Notes under the pieces: generated by a model
The model's database searches: none
The model's input: the letters and a program-made list of their open reading frames with translations, nothing else
Told to the model about the DNA's origin: nothing
Made by a program: the position numbers and the translations under genes
Shown: piece by piece, positions 36,626 through 48,784 of the stretch
Position numbering within the stretch: position 1 is the first letter of the stretch
Layout of the letters: each line of letters begins with the position of its first letter
Origin: Dipteris shenzhenensis
Taxonomy: Eukaryota > Polypodiophyta > Polypodiopsida > Gleicheniales
Strand: one strand, 5' to 3'
NCBI GenBank assembly: GCA_047967505.1
Contig: CM106540.1
Length of the DNA: 64,000 nt

Positions 36626-36837
36626 AAAGCTTAAAAAAACATTAGTGGGACTAAATAGGGCCACAGCAAGCCTTGTTTTGCCCACTAATGTTATTTTTTA
36701 AGTAATTCAAAAGAATGTTATTTGTTACAAAATTTTCTTTGTGAAAAGGGTGATATAAAATCGCTCAAACGAGCCGAGCGACAGAAGCATATACATGTCA
36801 AAGATATATAACATTGTTTGTTACAAAATTACCCTTT

Positions 36838-38150
36838 CAAAAGAGAGGAGAAAAGAAGAAAAGAGGGGGAAAAAGAGAAAAAGAGAGAAAGCATATGCTT
36901 ATGAAAAGAAGAGAAAAGAAAATGAAAGAGAGGAAATAAGAGAGGGAAAAAGAGGAAGGAAGAGAGGAAAAGAGAAGGAAAAAAGAGAGAGGAAAAGCAT
37001 ATGAGCATATGCTCATGAATAAGCATAAGCATATGAGCATAAGCATAGGCAAATGCATATGCTTAAGAAAAGAATAGAAGAGAGGATGAGAGAGAGGAAA
37101 TAAGAGAGGGGAAAAGAAGAGAAGGAAGAGAAAGGAAGATGAGAAAAGAGAACGAAAAAAGAGAGGGGATAAGCATATGAGCATATGAGCATATGCTCAT
37201 GCATAAGCATAAGCATATGAGCATAAACATAGGCAAATGCATATGCTTATGAAAAGAAGAGAAAAGAGGATGAAAGAGAGGAAATAAGAGAAGGGAAAAG
37301 AAGAGAAGGAAGAGGAAGAAAGAGGGGGGAAAAGAATGAAAAAAGAGAGGGGAAAAGAAGAGGGGAAAAGAGCATAAGCATAAGAGAAGGAAAAAGAAGA
37401 GGGAAAAATAAGAAAATAGAGGAGAAAAGAAGAAAAGTGGAGAAAAAAGAGAAAAAGAGAGAAAGCATATGCTTATGCTTATGCATGAGCATATGAGCAT
37501 ATGCTCATGCATAAGCATAAGCTTATAAGAGAGATACATAGACAAATGAATATGCTTATGAAAAGAAGAGAAAAGAGGATGAAAGAGAGGAAATAAGAGA
37601 GGGGAAAAGCAGAGAAAGAAGAGAAAGAAAGAGGGGAAAAGAGAAGGAAAAAAGAGAGGGGAAAAGAAGAAAAGAGAGGAAAAAAGAGAAAGAATATGCT
37701 TATGCTTATGCATGAGCATATGAGCATATGCTCATGCATAAGCATAGGCAAATGCATACGCTTATGAAAAGAGGAGAAAAGATGATGAAAGAGAGGAAAT
37801 AAGAGAGGGGAAAAGAAGAGAAAGAAGAGGGAAAAAGAGAAGAAAAAAGAAAGGGGAAAAGCATATGAGCATATGAGCACATGCTCATACATAAGCATAA
37901 GCATAAGCATATTAGCATAAGCATAGGCAAATGCATATGCTTATGAAAAGAAGAGAAAAGAGGATGAAAGAGAGGAAATAAGAGAGGGGAAAAGAAGAGA
38001 AGGAAGATGAAGGAAGAGGGGAAAAGAAGAAAAGAGAGGAAGAAGAGGAAATAAGAGAGGGAGGAAAAGAGGGGGGAAAGAGTGAGGAAAAGAGGAAAAG
38101 AGGGAAAGAAAAGGGAATAAGAGAAGAAAGGGGAAGAAAGGGTTCATACG
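36838..38150 (+). repeat. Purine-rich (GA) satellite with palindromic joints
   Basis: About 1.3 kb of almost all-purine plus strand (GAGAGGAAATAAGAGAGGGG type). It is punctuated by joints built from GCATATGAGCATATGCTCATGC and GGCAAATGCATATGCTTATG at about 37005-37050, 37170-37240, 37465-37540, 37695-37750 and 37860-37940. The unit is about 180-300 bp, five copies. Long frames on the minus strand (Ser/Leu/Phe-rich) are compositional. Confidence 0.88.
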
Positions 38151-38659
38151 CCCATCACTGCAGTTAGCACTTAAAGCACTAGCTGTAGACCAATGCAAAT
38201 AACAGAAACAAAAAAAGGAAAAAAGAAGAAGCACTTTCTTACTTGGAAAAGTCCCGCTCGGTGTTTCGTGGACTGGCCCTACAAAAGAGAGAAAACATAC
38301 CATTTTTCAATCTTGGTTTATTTGGGCTATGTACAAGTCCTTGTTAGCTTTCCTGGTGCTCCTCCTTGCAAAAAGTGTATCTAGACAATATCCTTGCCCT
38401 TGATTATTGACCCATCATATCTAGACATTCCTTTGAAGACCCCATTGTAGCCATTCACAAGGCTGTCTTGTTGGTGAATGTTCCTTGAGGAGAGCTCTAC
38501 AAGAAGCATACCCTCTTTGATCTTTATGGTTGTCTTAAGCTGGTCTGTTGCTTTGGGATCAGATAATATCTTTTAGCTATTGGCTTTTCATTAAAGTGGT
38601 CAATTGCAAGGATTACCAAAAACTGAGAGACAAACAGCCAATGACACAAAACAATAAAA

Positions 38660-39011
38660 TATTTATAGATCCCCTATTTTAGTAGCAATAAAATATAATC
38701 TATTCAACTGTCCATATGTTTCCTCAATGCTAGAAGGTAAATATGCATATAACTTTAAAGCCACTAATATTAATTTCACATCACCCATAAGAGAGTTGGT
38801 ATGTTTCATTGCCAATTCATCATTAGTACCAAAGGCAAACCTTAGTGCAATTAAGTTCTCTCCTTCCACCATAATAATTGAGATCATCAATGAAACCTTC
38901 CACACAAGTGGGGCATTTCCAACAAGGACTCCTTGAATGGATTTGTCTACATTTAATGCATATGTAAATGCTTAGATTTTTTACTCTATTCACTCTTGGA
39001 ACAAACCCCAT
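38660..39011 (-). pseudogene. Zinc-ribbon-like fragment inside MULE2
   Basis: Minus-strand frames 39011-38823 and 38905-38663 read as one frameshifted piece: CIKCRQIHS...CWKCPTC (two CxxC pairs), then LNYYGG, then ALRFAFGTNDELAMK. The layout C-x2-C...C-x2-C followed by a beta-rich stretch recalls the C-terminal zinc ribbon/OB fold of replication protein A. The resemblance is weak and from memory of the family. If real, MULE2 is a gene-carrying (Pack-MULE-like) element. Confidence 0.28.
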
Positions 39012-39124
39012 GTCTCTTTGTTATTGCAAAACATCCCTCCCCAATGATTCACTCTTACATCCTACTATTTCAACGAGTACGATAATTGATCGCCACAAAT
39101 TCATATTTTGGTGCAAAAGTGCAT

Positions 39125-39500
39125 TGGATGGTGCAAAAAGGCATGATAATCATCTAAATCATGCCTTGCATTTGATTTGATATGTAACAATACCCCATTC
39201 GGACTTGTAAATACAAAGTTATAGGGTTGTGAAAATGTCATCTTTTTTTTTGCCAAAATAGTAAGCATGTTAACGTAACATGCGCTCCCTATTTTTGGCC
39301 CAAAAGATGACATTTTCACATCCCTATATCTTTGCAAGTTGTCCAAATTTGGTTGTTTGGCTCAAAAAAAAAGTTTTTGACATCCCTACATCTTTTGATT
39401 GTTAAATACAAATGGCAAGGCTTGATTTAAATGAATATCATGCCTTTTTACATCATCTAAAAAAATTGCATGCATCAAAATATGATATTTATGAAAATTT
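39125..39500. repeat. Foldback palindrome in MULE2, GTTAAC centre
   Basis: Arms around GTGAAAATGTCATCTTTT and AAAAGATGACATTTTCAC (about 39230-39320) enclose a centre with ATGTTAACGTAACAT. The outer arms (GATTTGATATGTAACAATACCCCATTCGGA) are diverged versions of the MULE1 foldback arms. About 200 bp after it a partial second arm occurs (39350-39480). Confidence 0.75.
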
Positions 39501-41619
39501 GTTCAATTTGTTGCACCAAATTTAAATCAACGCTTCCCATAATAGGGAGCGAGAGACACCATCTATTTTGGCAAAAAAAAAAAAGCCAAATTTTAACATT
39601 CGACTGCCTTTTAATTACGATCGAGGAGTTACTCTTCATAAACCCATAAGCATGTTCTTAAAATTACCCCTATTCTTTCATTTTTACATTTTATCATGTA
39701 CTTGGTTAAACCCTACTCGTGTTTACATTTTCAATCTTAAAATTGTGAAACCCCTTCATAAATTAACATATATAAATTATGTTAAGTTGCTATTTTATAA
39801 ACCCCCTCATGCACATAAATGGCATGTAAGTCCCCCTAATAAAAAAATACACCTCAATGCATTGAAGTACTATGTTACATGCTTGAACTCCCCCCCCTCC
39901 ATGGTAATTGCCAAACCCAAATGGGTGATGTTAAAATAGTCCTTACCTTTAGAGATGTGACACATGACCTCCCTTTTGAATACTTCTACTTCAAGTAATT
40001 ATTTTATGGAACACTTAGATTCCTTCTTTTCTTGCTTAATTTTCCTAGCGGCTTAAACAAATTCTCGCTTGCTTTTTTGGGCTTGCTCGCTTTTTCCCGC
40101 TCGCTCTATCGACTACCTCATCAATTGACTTGATTGTATATGTATTTCCTTGCACTAGTTGCAGCAAAGATTCATTGTGTTTCTTCATTTGCAAGGCTTT
40201 GTAGAAGAGGTGTGGTATTTAGGACGATCACAAAAGCATTTAGTGTTTATGTAATCAATTTGCTCTTATGTGTGAGTGCAAGTTCCAAATGATTTTAACG
40301 TGGTCACAAACATATTATCACATTGACAAGTTGTTTCATGGAGTTGATCGCACTCTATTTTATTCCTTCAATATGTGCTTGCCATAGAGTCTAATGTATC
40401 CTCATTTAGTTTAAAGACCCAGTAATCTTGCTTGATAGAAATCCCCACAATAAATGACATCAAGGTCACTAAAGTGTTTGTTGTTGAATCTCCTTTTGAG
40501 TGAGCGCATGCAGAGGTCAGCAAATTCATACTTCTTCTGCCACAGTAAGGGATATTTTATCAAACACAAGTAATTAATGTGCCTATCTATGTCATCAATG
40601 TATCTAATTTTTCTTATGGGAGGGATGTAAGGTTTTTTCTATGAATGGGTACTTAAGTACATTGTGGAATGAATGGACCATGGTAGTTCCATTTATGTTG
40701 TATGCAACCTTGCTAATGTAGGCAAGCATTAGGACTATTGGCAAGGTTGTTTCAAGGTCTTGTATGATCTGGTTGTAATATCTAATTAGTCCTTGAACAA
40801 TAAGCAGCAGGAGATATGTCTTCCTTGTTTGTTCTAGCTCCACAAGAAAGAAGAGATTGACTTTCTGTTTGGATGAATTATTTTTCATAAAAGAAGGCCA
40901 TCAAATATGTTTCTTTGCTAATAATCTCCTCGTAATTCAGGCTTCTAATTTGTTTGAAGTACCGCTTATTGGACAATAACATTACTTTCTTGGTTGGGAC
41001 TAAGAAAATGTTCTTTGTAGTAATTGATGTGATCTTTATTGGTTGGGACTAAGTAGTTGGGCATGTTAAGGCCAATGTTGTGCACAATGTCAAGTTTTTG
41101 AAACCTTCTTATGTGTTCATCTATCTCTAGGTCTTCTTGTACATTCATTGCATCTAAGGTTTTATCATTTGTCATGAAGTTATCATAGTTGAAGTTGATT
41201 GTTGCACAATATAGCTTCCTCTCAAGAAAGATAAGCATTTTTTCATGTATCAAAGTGAGTAAGATGTGTGAACTCATCATTCTTAAATGGACAATAGACA
41301 AGCAATTCTTTGTTGTAGTAATTGATGTGATCTTTCACAATGTTTAATTTGCAAATTAGATACTTTTGGGATACCATCTTATTTTGCAATACTCATTTCA
41401 AAATTTGTACTCTAAAGCAAATGAAGCAAGCCAGACATTATACAATCCATTCCTTCTCATGAACTTATCAATTATGGTTTGATAAGATATATCAGTTGAA
41501 TCATCTTCTAACATTTGGAGATCATGTTTTCTCTTCAATATCAATGCTCGATTATGGGTTTCATTTGTGTTAATGAATTGGAATTGTCTAGATACTTTAT
41601 GCAATGACAAAAAGGTAAG

Positions 41620-42250
<631 letters not shown>

Positions 42251-42299
42251 AATTATAGATAAAAATAACCAAGGTAAAAGGCATAAATATGTGTGTGTT

Positions 42300-42780
42300 C
42301 TTGTATGTGTGGCAATAGTATAATAAAATATGGTGTGCATAGGGCCCAAGGTTGAGGTGGTAGGGCATGACCATGTGCCACCCTTCCATGTAACAGGATC
42401 CATAGGTGTGTTGTACATAACCCATGGTAGTTATATTATAAAATTTTGAGGTGGCATGGTTCCTCCATGTGCCACCCCTCCACCTAAGCAGCCCCATGCC
42501 TGCATTTAGTGAGACATGGCCCAAGAACCATGGGAAAAGTAATATACAATAGGTGGATATGGATATTATCTTGGATTATTCCCTCCATGTAGGATAGAGC
42601 CATGTGGGGGGGGTTGTAGATAGTCCAAGAATGCAAGTTAAATAATGGGGAAAGTATGATGAGGTGGCAAGATTCCTTGTGCCAACCCTCCACTTGTCCT
42701 CCTAGATGTTTGTGTATATTACAATATAGGAAGAAGCCATGGGAGTTTGATACACTAAAGGATATGGGGGTTGAATTGAA
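42300..42780. other. Repeat-like spacer, no gene
   Basis: Contains repeated phrases GAGGTGGCA / CATGTGCCACCC(T/C)TCCA (about 42350, 42450 and 42660) spaced about 100-200 bp apart. No coding signal. Confidence 0.5.
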
Positions 42781-42782
42781 TT

Positions 42783-43150
42783 GGCACCAGGAAAGCTAAC
42801 AAGGACTTGTACATAGGCCAAATAAACCAAGATTGGATGCCAATTTTGCAAATTGCAAAGGAAGTTCAAATAGGACCATCTAAAACTAACATCCTCACAA
42901 GACAACAATTTCCTATCAAACCAGTAGCCACAAGGAAAATTCATTGATCCCAAGGCCTCACAATGGAGAGAGTAGCCTCCTCTCCCAAGAAGGTACGTGG
43001 TCATAGCTTAGCATACACAACCTTATTTCGCATGAAAAAAAATCAAAATATTTACTTGTTGGACTCTCTAGAATAACTTGCATGTTGACACAGATGTCCA
43101 AGAAGAAATGGAGAGGCGTAGCAATTCAAAACGATGGGAAATAGTTAGAG
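42783..43150 (+). pseudogene. Helitron helicase C-terminal part (second fragment)
   Basis: One plus-strand frame reads TRKANKDLYIGQINQDW (same peptide as 38372-38310 minus), LTRQQFPIKPVATRKIH-stop-SQGLTMERVA, then GHSLAYTTLFRMKK and NIYLLDSLE. This is the motif V-VI region of PIF1/Helitron helicases (QFP...A.TIH.SQG...YTALSR). The stop in IH-stop-SQG is TGA where the family has an Arg codon, a C-to-T change if CGA. A frameshift follows near 43077 and coding continues as HVDTDVQEEMER into the endonuclease. Confidence 0.7.
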
Positions 43151-43796
43151 AACAAACATTCAAAAAGAAAAAATTAATCAACATGAACATTCAATCTTTG
43201 GAGACAAGGTCATTAGAAAAATACAACATTGACATACAACAAATACTTCACTTGATAGATTCATCTACCTACAAGAAACAAGAACAAAAAAAAAGAAACA
43301 TTCATACCTAATACTTTCCATGCAATAGAAAGCTATTACTCAAATAGTTCATGTGTTCTCCTACTTAAGAATGTCATTCTCCAAGAACTGAAAAAAAGAA
43401 ACATTCATACCTAATACTTTCCATGCAATACAAAGCTACTCCTCAAATAGTTCATGTGTTCTCCTACCTGAGAATGTCATTCTCCAACGCCATGCTATAT
43501 ATGAATTAAATGGAATAGAAATCATAGAAGCTCACAAATCAAAATATGAGATTAATTACATGATTATGGCAAGATTATGGCCATCTACAAGCCCCCCAAT
43601 ATCAATAGACAATCTCTTCTCACTCTTCTAGACAGAATGCTTGCAGCGAATAATCATGAAAGAAAGAAAAAAATTCCTCATTTGTGATTTCAATAATGAC
43701 ATGCACAAACAAAATTTCGCTGCATCAAAACTCCTCCTGCTTATGTGCAAATACAATTTGAACATGCACATTGAAGTTCCCATGACAATGTATGGA
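43150..43796 (+). pseudogene. Endonuclease (EEP) domain, N-terminal part, Helentron-like
   Basis: Follows the helicase end on the same strand. Seen are MNIQSLETRS, IYLQETRT (catalytic QE, frameshifted, about 43262), SYYSNSSCVLLL, a piece with NYMIMARLWPSTSPPISIDNL, then FLICDFNND (GDFN motif with G to C) and LLLLMCKYNLNMHI. This is the endonuclease/exonuclease/phosphatase fold found in LINEs and in Helitron2/Helentron elements. Helicase followed by EEP on one strand points to the latter. A 103-bp tandem duplication disrupts it, and Copia D is inserted at 43796. Confidence 0.62.
43295..43490. repeat. ~103-bp tandem duplication within the endonuclease
   Basis: Copies start GAAACATTCATACCTAATAC at 43295 and 43398 and end CTCCTAC..GAATGTCATTCTCCAA. 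Confidence 0.88.
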
Positions 43797-44154
43797 TGTT
43801 GAGATATCGAGCTCCACTCATGATATGCCAGGGGGACCGTTGTGCATTTATGTCACCGACTTGTTAGCTGCAGATGCGGTTGGTACACCACCCATGAATA
43901 ATAGTTGGATGATAGTTATCTTTTATGTACTCTAGTTAGTGGCTCAGTTAGTATACCACCTAGGTTAGCTGAGTTCGGTTTGAGACCCACATATAGGGTT
44001 CACCTATTCCTTTTGTACTAAGAGAGAGTTTTTTTGCTCTCACAACTAAGAAGAGGAAAACTATTTTCAACCTCCACCTTTGTGTATATTCTCCCATTGT
44101 GTATGTGAGAAAGCTAAAAGTGAGACTCCTTACTTCTCTCCCACTCTCTTCACA
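43797..44154 (+). repeat. 5' LTR of element D
   Basis: TGTTGAGATATCGAGCTCC...CTCTTCACA. It contains GTTCACCTATTCCTTTTGTA and ends just before the primer site. Confidence 0.93.
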
Positions 44155-44168
44155 TGGTATCAGAACTC
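44155..44168 (+). promoter_or_regulatory. Primer binding site of element D
   Basis: TGGTATCAGAACTC, a tRNA-iMet-type site with changes at its inner end. Confidence 0.85.
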
Positions 44169-44697
44169 AGTTCATGGTAAGGAGCTCAAGAAAGCAAACC
44201 AAGTTCACGGTGTCTTGGTAAGAGGATCAGTGTTGCTTTCCTTTTTCGAGTTTGGGAGCAAATCTCTACAAGTAGCACAGCCGAAAAGTGCAAGAGTGCA
44301 CTATCTCAGATTGGGACGCCCTTCATAGTGTGGCAAGAGGGCAATATATGCTCCAGGAATGGGCAAAGTCATTGGTGACATTATTTTTTTGATTCGAGGC
44401 CATTTCAGGGCCCGTTTTAGCGGCAGAAGTTTTCTGCAGGCACTCAGAAAAGCCTTGTTTTTTGCTTTGCGACCACTATTCCATAGGTCGGTGAAAAGTT
44501 GCTATAGAAATTGCATCATATGCCTGTGCGCAAATATATTGGGAGTGATAGAATCATTTTTACTACCTGTTGATGCAAAATCGTCACTAGGAAGTGACTG
44601 TGTGGTCAAATACCACCTTGATCAATTTTGCAAATTTGCCCTTGTGAGGCAGAAGTTGTGTTTTTGCTATGACAGGATATTTTTGTAGTGTTCTGTA

Positions 44698-45210
44698 ATG
44701 GCATCTGATGCTCTTTCACAGATAGTCAGTGAAAAGCTTGAAAAGAACAACTTCCAAGCATGGAAGTTTAGAATGACGAATTTCCTTAAGGGAAAAGGCT
44801 ATTGGGAGTTCATTACTAGAGCTGAACAAGAACCAGCTATTCCCAATGTTCCCAATCAACAGGAGTTGCAGGCATTTAAAGGATATCATGAGAGAGCCAT
44901 AAAAGTTATGTGCTGGCTATCTATCAGTATTTCAGATTCTATGATTGTGCATATTCAAGATGCAAGCACACCGAAGGAGGCATGGGATACTTTGACAAAA
45001 ATGTACAGCACAAATATGCAAGGCTAGGAAAATGCACCTCAAGCAGGAGTTGCATAATGTGCAAAGAGAAAATATGAGCATCAATGACTACCACATGAAG
45101 GTGAAGAAAATTGTAGATGAGAAAATATTAGTGGACTTGTAGTGTCCTCTAGCAGTGGTTCACATACTTCGCCATGGACAGGCAGATTGAGATCAAGAGA
45201 ATCTCCTCAA
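44698..45210 (+). pseudogene. gag: Copia D gag fragment
   Basis: Starts MASDALSQIVSEKLEKNNF at 44698 with the Copia gag signature NFQAWKFRM and PKEAWDTLTKMY. It stops at TAG 45025, but the frame beyond (MHLKQELHNVQ..., SINDYHMKVKKI) still reads as gag after a 1-bp shift. It is cut off before any zinc knuckle; 45210-45300 is the deletion scar. Confidence 0.85.
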
Positions 45211-45299
45211 GGCAATGCAGATATGGTATGCAAGTATCACGAAAGGGAAAAGAGAAAGTATATCAGCCCATGGTTGATGTGAATGCAGGTCACTCTTAG

Positions 45300-46982
45300 G
45301 TGGATGGTGAATCCAATGGCTCAGAACAGAGCCTTGATGATGAGTTGGGTATTCCTTCTATTGTTACACCTGGAGTAAGGAAGACAAGGGATGTTTTGAG
45401 AGCACCTGGTAGTGAGCCTATTTTTTGCAGGTCTACCAGAGTTAAGTATCCTGTGGATAGGTTGAAATATGATGGATTTATAGCCATTCACTATGCCTAT
45501 ATGGTCAAAGTGATACACGAAATAGAACCCACTTCTTTTGAGCAAGCCATGGGAAAAGAAAAATGCGAGAAAGCCATGGATGAAGAAATGGATGCCTTGG
45601 AAGCAAATGCTACATGGGAATTTGTGCCTTTGCCTAAAGACAAGAATGCAATTGGCTGCAAGTGGGTTTATAATGTGATGCACAATGCAGATTGTTTTGT
45701 AAGCAGATACAAGCAAGATTAGTTGTCAAGGGGTATGCACAAACATATGGCATTGATTATGAAGAAACATCCAATCCGATTGCAAGGATGGCAACTGTAA
45801 GAGCAGTCATTGCTATGGCTGCATCAAAGGGATGGTCTTTACATCATATGGATGTAAAGAATGCCTTCTTGCATGGTGATTTGCAAGAAGACGTCTATAT
45901 GGCGCAGCCACCAGGTTATGTGCATGTTGCTCATTGTTTGCAGGTTGAAGAAAGCCTTGTATGGCTTAAAGTAAGCACCCAGAGTATGGTCTCACAAGAT
46001 AGGATAGTATCTTGTCACTATTGACTTTCAGATTTCCAAGGCAAATTTCTCACTTTATGTGATAAAAATAGAGAAAGGCATTATGTTGCTTGTCATTTAT
46101 GTTGATGATTTGATCATCATAGGTGATAGTGATAAAGATATCCTTCATGTGAAAATGCTATTGAAGTAGAAGTTTGAGATGAAGGATTTGGGAGAGTTGC
46201 GTTACTTCTTGGGCATTGAGGTGATTAGATCCACAAGTGGGATATGGCTCTTGCAGAGGCAGTATGGATTGGACATGCTGTCCAAATATGGGATGACAGG
46301 CTGTAAGCCTATTTTAGTTCCTTTGGAGCAGAATGTGAAGTTGAGCGCAGATGCAGGTGTGCTTCTAGAAGACCCTACTATGTACAGACGCATAGTAGGA
46401 AGTTTGATTTATATGACTATTACCCGGCTAGATTTGAGCTATGTTGTTGGGTTAGTAAGTCAGTTTATGCAGGCTCCAAGAAACCGCATTTGGATGCGGC
46501 TAGACGCATATTGAGGTATGTGAAGTCCACATTGCAGTATGGACTATTTTATGAGATTGGGGTTTAGATACAGTTGCATGGATACACTGATGCTGATTGG
46601 GCTAGTAGTATTTCTGATAGACGATCTACCAGTGGATATGTGTTCTCTTTTGGGAGTGCTGCAGTCACTTGGAGCAGTAAGAAATAGCCTACAGTTGCCT
46701 TGTCGAGCACAGAGGCTGAGTACAGGGGTGCCGCAATGGCTGCATGTATGGCAGCTTGGTTGTATAAGCTACTTTCTAATATGCATCCTGGGCCAGTTGT
46801 CATTTATTGTGACAACATGAGCAGTATACACTTGGTAAATAACCCAGTCTATCATGCTAGAATAAAGAAAATTGAGGTGCATTATCACTATGTGTGGGAG
46901 AAGGTTCTAGTAGGTTTTATTGATCTAGTTTATGTCAGAACGGAGGATTAGGTAGCTGACATATTCATGAAGGCATTGGGCA
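45300..46982 (+). pseudogene. pol: Copia D RT-RNase H pseudogene
   Basis: Begins in the integrase/RT linker (STRVKYPVDRL), then the RT start (EAMDEEMDAL-like KAMDEEMDALEANATWEFV), [16 protein letters not shown] at about 46098-46109, KDLGELRYFLGIEV, and RNase H with [19 protein letters not shown] and VIYCDN. Frameshifts are near 45715, 45960 and 46490. TAG replaces the expected Gln in SKK-stop-PTV (46685) and TED-stop-VAD (46949). Integrase catalytic core absent. Confidence 0.9.
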
Positions 46983-47049
46983 CAAAGAAGCTGCGCAAGT
47001 TCAGAGACCTGCTTGGTGTGCAGGAATTGGGATTGAGCTCGAGGGGGAG

Positions 47050-47407
47050 TGTTGAGATATCGAGCTCCACTCGTGATATGCCAGGGTGACCGTTGTCCAT
47101 TTATGTCACCGACTTGTTAGTTGCAAATGCGGTTGGTACATCGCCCATGAATAATAGCTAGATGGCAGCTATCTTTATGTACTCTAGTTAGTGGCTCAGT
47201 TAGTATGCCACCTAGGTTAGCTGAGTTTGGTTTGAGACCCACATATAGGGTTCACCTATTCCTTTTGTACTAAGAGAGAGTTTTTTTGGCTTTCACAACT
47301 AAGAAGAGGAAAGCTATTTTCAGCCTCCACCTTTGTGTGTATTCCCCCATTGTGTATGTGAGAAAGCTGCAAGTGAGACTCCTTACTTCTCTCCCACTCG
47401 GTTCATA
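47050..47407 (+). repeat. 3' LTR of element D
   Basis: TGTTGAGATATCG... with terminal CA changed to TA, followed by target repeat ATGGA. Confidence 0.93.
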
Positions 47408-47412
47408 ATGGA

Positions 47413-47500
47413 AGCATCCTAGATTACATTTGGATAAACATTTCCAAAAGCAAATCCATTACAGGAACCTCTTATGCCTAGTGGACGGACCATTCTATTA
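47413..47500 (+). pseudogene. Endonuclease (EEP) domain, C-terminal part
   Basis: Directly after Copia D's target repeat the frame reads SILDYIWINIS and, past a TAG, WTDHSI. These are the closing EEP motifs (LDYI.. and catalytic DH). With D removed the frame joins the part ending at 43796. Confidence 0.58.
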
Positions 47501-48290
47501 CTTTTATATGCACATAAAATAAAAAGACAAGAACTTGGACCTAACATATCTATCTCTTCAAGGATGGCCTATGTGGCTTTACCACTTTGTTTGTGTAGTG
47601 ACGATAGGGTGAATGGATCCCCCAAAACACCCTCACCCACAATGCCCAAAACACACTCCTCTGAAACACACTCACCCACATTGCCCAACTTTTAGGGGGC
47701 ACATCGGCAAGTGGCCTACATTGCAAGGTAGTACCTAGGGCGGCATTCAAATGTACTAGGCCGGTGGTATTCAAATGCTTGCATTAAGCTTAGATGGGTG
47801 AATTCCCAACTGCCTAAGCTTTCGTCACTCCATGTAACTTATAGTTGAGAACTTGCTCTTGAAAAGTCAACGATTCACTTAGGAAGCATTGCCATATCTA
47901 CTCTATTCCTTAAGGAGAGGTTTCAACATGGAGCCATTTTGGAGGTTCGAAAAGAGCAAGAAAGAGTTTCGCAAGAGGTTCGGGGGGTAGGTGGAGGCTC
48001 GAAGGAGCACGCGCAATGATGACACGTCGCAAGAGTAGATTGGTGAGTGTTGGCTCTCTGACTATAGATTGCGCTACATGCAGATGTTGACATGGTGCGT
48101 CGCGCATCACGGATGCAGATGATGTAGGACGTGGCGCATCAAGATGGATTTCACATCACTTGCCTACCATGTGTCGTGCGAAATGCAAGACTATGCAGTC
48201 TTTACATTGACTGCACGCTGACCCAAGGTCTACTGAGATGCAAAGTAGATGACAGAAAGTGACATAACAGAGAGAGGGGAAGGAGAGATA
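47501..48290. other. No gene recognised
   Basis: Mixed sequence, with G+C rising near 47930-48130 (repeated GGCGCATC/GTCGCGCATC phrases around 48095-48140). No frame with a known motif. Confidence 0.5.
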
Positions 48291-48550
48291 GCAGAGAGAG
48301 AGAGAGAGAGAGAGAGAGATACATATACATATATATATATATATATGCATATACATACATACATATATATATATATATATGCATATACATATACATATAC
48401 ATATATATATATATATATATAAGAAGACAGACAGAGAGGCATAAGAGATAGAGAGAGATAGGAGAGGGATATATATATATATAAGAAGACAAACAGAGAG
48501 GCATAAGAGATAGAGAGAGATAGGAGAGGGGGGAGAGAGAGAGAGAGAGA
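48290..48550. repeat. (GA)n / (TATACA)n compound microsatellite
   Basis: GA tract at 48290-48320, TATACATA at about 48320-48420, then two copies of an AGAAGACA(G/A)ACAGAGAGGCATAAGAG block (about 48421 and 48483). Confidence 0.92.
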
Positions 48551-48744
48551 CGTTATGTGCTCTTTGCCACTGCAAAACGAACACCCCTCATGTTGAAGGT
48601 AGCGGTAAATTCAAATATGAGGATCGAATAGGCTAAGAATGCAGTATGTGAAAGCTTGGCGAATAGAAGTAAAACTGTTTTAAGAATGCGAATATGTGAA
48701 AGCTAATCAATTGGGCCGTTCTCTCTACTCTTTGAATTCTAGAA

Positions 48745-48784
<40 letters not shown>

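Larger units (their letters stand above)
38608..40119. mobile_element. Mutator-like element MULE2 (1.5 kb) in the helicase
   Basis: The right end 40068-40119 (TCTATCGACTACCTC) is the same terminus as MULE1's right end. The left end AAGGATTACCAAAAACTGAG at 38608 matches MULE1's left GAGGATTACGAAAAAGTGAG. Flanking 9-mers GTCAATTGC (38599-38607) and ATCAATTGA (40120-40128) agree at 7 of 9 bases, as for a decayed 9-bp target repeat. Helicase coding resumes on both sides. It contains one foldback of the same design as the MULE1 array. Confidence 0.68.
38300..41610 (-). pseudogene. Helitron PIF1-type helicase pseudogene, split by a MULE
   Basis: Minus-strand order matches Helitron RepHel. FINTNETHNRALILK and STDISYQTIIDKFMRRN...LASFALEYK (41610-41398) match the pre-helicase region. 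ELEQTRKTYLL (decayed Walker A) with LIRYYN and KVAYNINGTT lie in 40888-40604. DLDVIYCGDFYQA (about 40430-40480) is motif II/III. Beyond the MULE come IKEGMLLVELSSRNI and LVNGYNGVFK (about 38540-38450), then TRKANKDLYI (38372-38310). Many frameshifts and stops. Walker A has lost its glycines, so it is dead. I do not see the Rep HUH motif. The part upstream of 41610 (41620-42100) has no recognisable domain. Confidence 0.72.
43797..47407 (+). mobile_element. Ty1/Copia element D (3.6 kb, internally deleted)
   Basis: Two 358-bp LTRs (43797-44154 and 47050-47407) flanked by the same 5-bp target repeat ATGGA (43792-43796 and 47408-47412). Primer site TGGTATCAGAACTC at 44155 and polypurine tract GAGGGGGAG before the 3' LTR. 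By eye about 20 differences between LTRs, near 6 percent, so older than A copy 3. Most of gag, protease and integrase are deleted. Removing the element rejoins the endonuclease frame on both sides. Confidence 0.94.

Noticed and set aside
36837-38303. Long minus-strand open frames rich in Ser, Leu and Phe
   Set aside because: They come from the purine-rich satellite; a strand with few T/A stop combinations stays open by composition.
44681-44690. TTTTTGTAGTG as the far end of the CACTA-like element at 36403
   Set aside because: It lies inside the Copia D leader, which is bounded by its own target duplication, and no matching terminal repeat extends inward.
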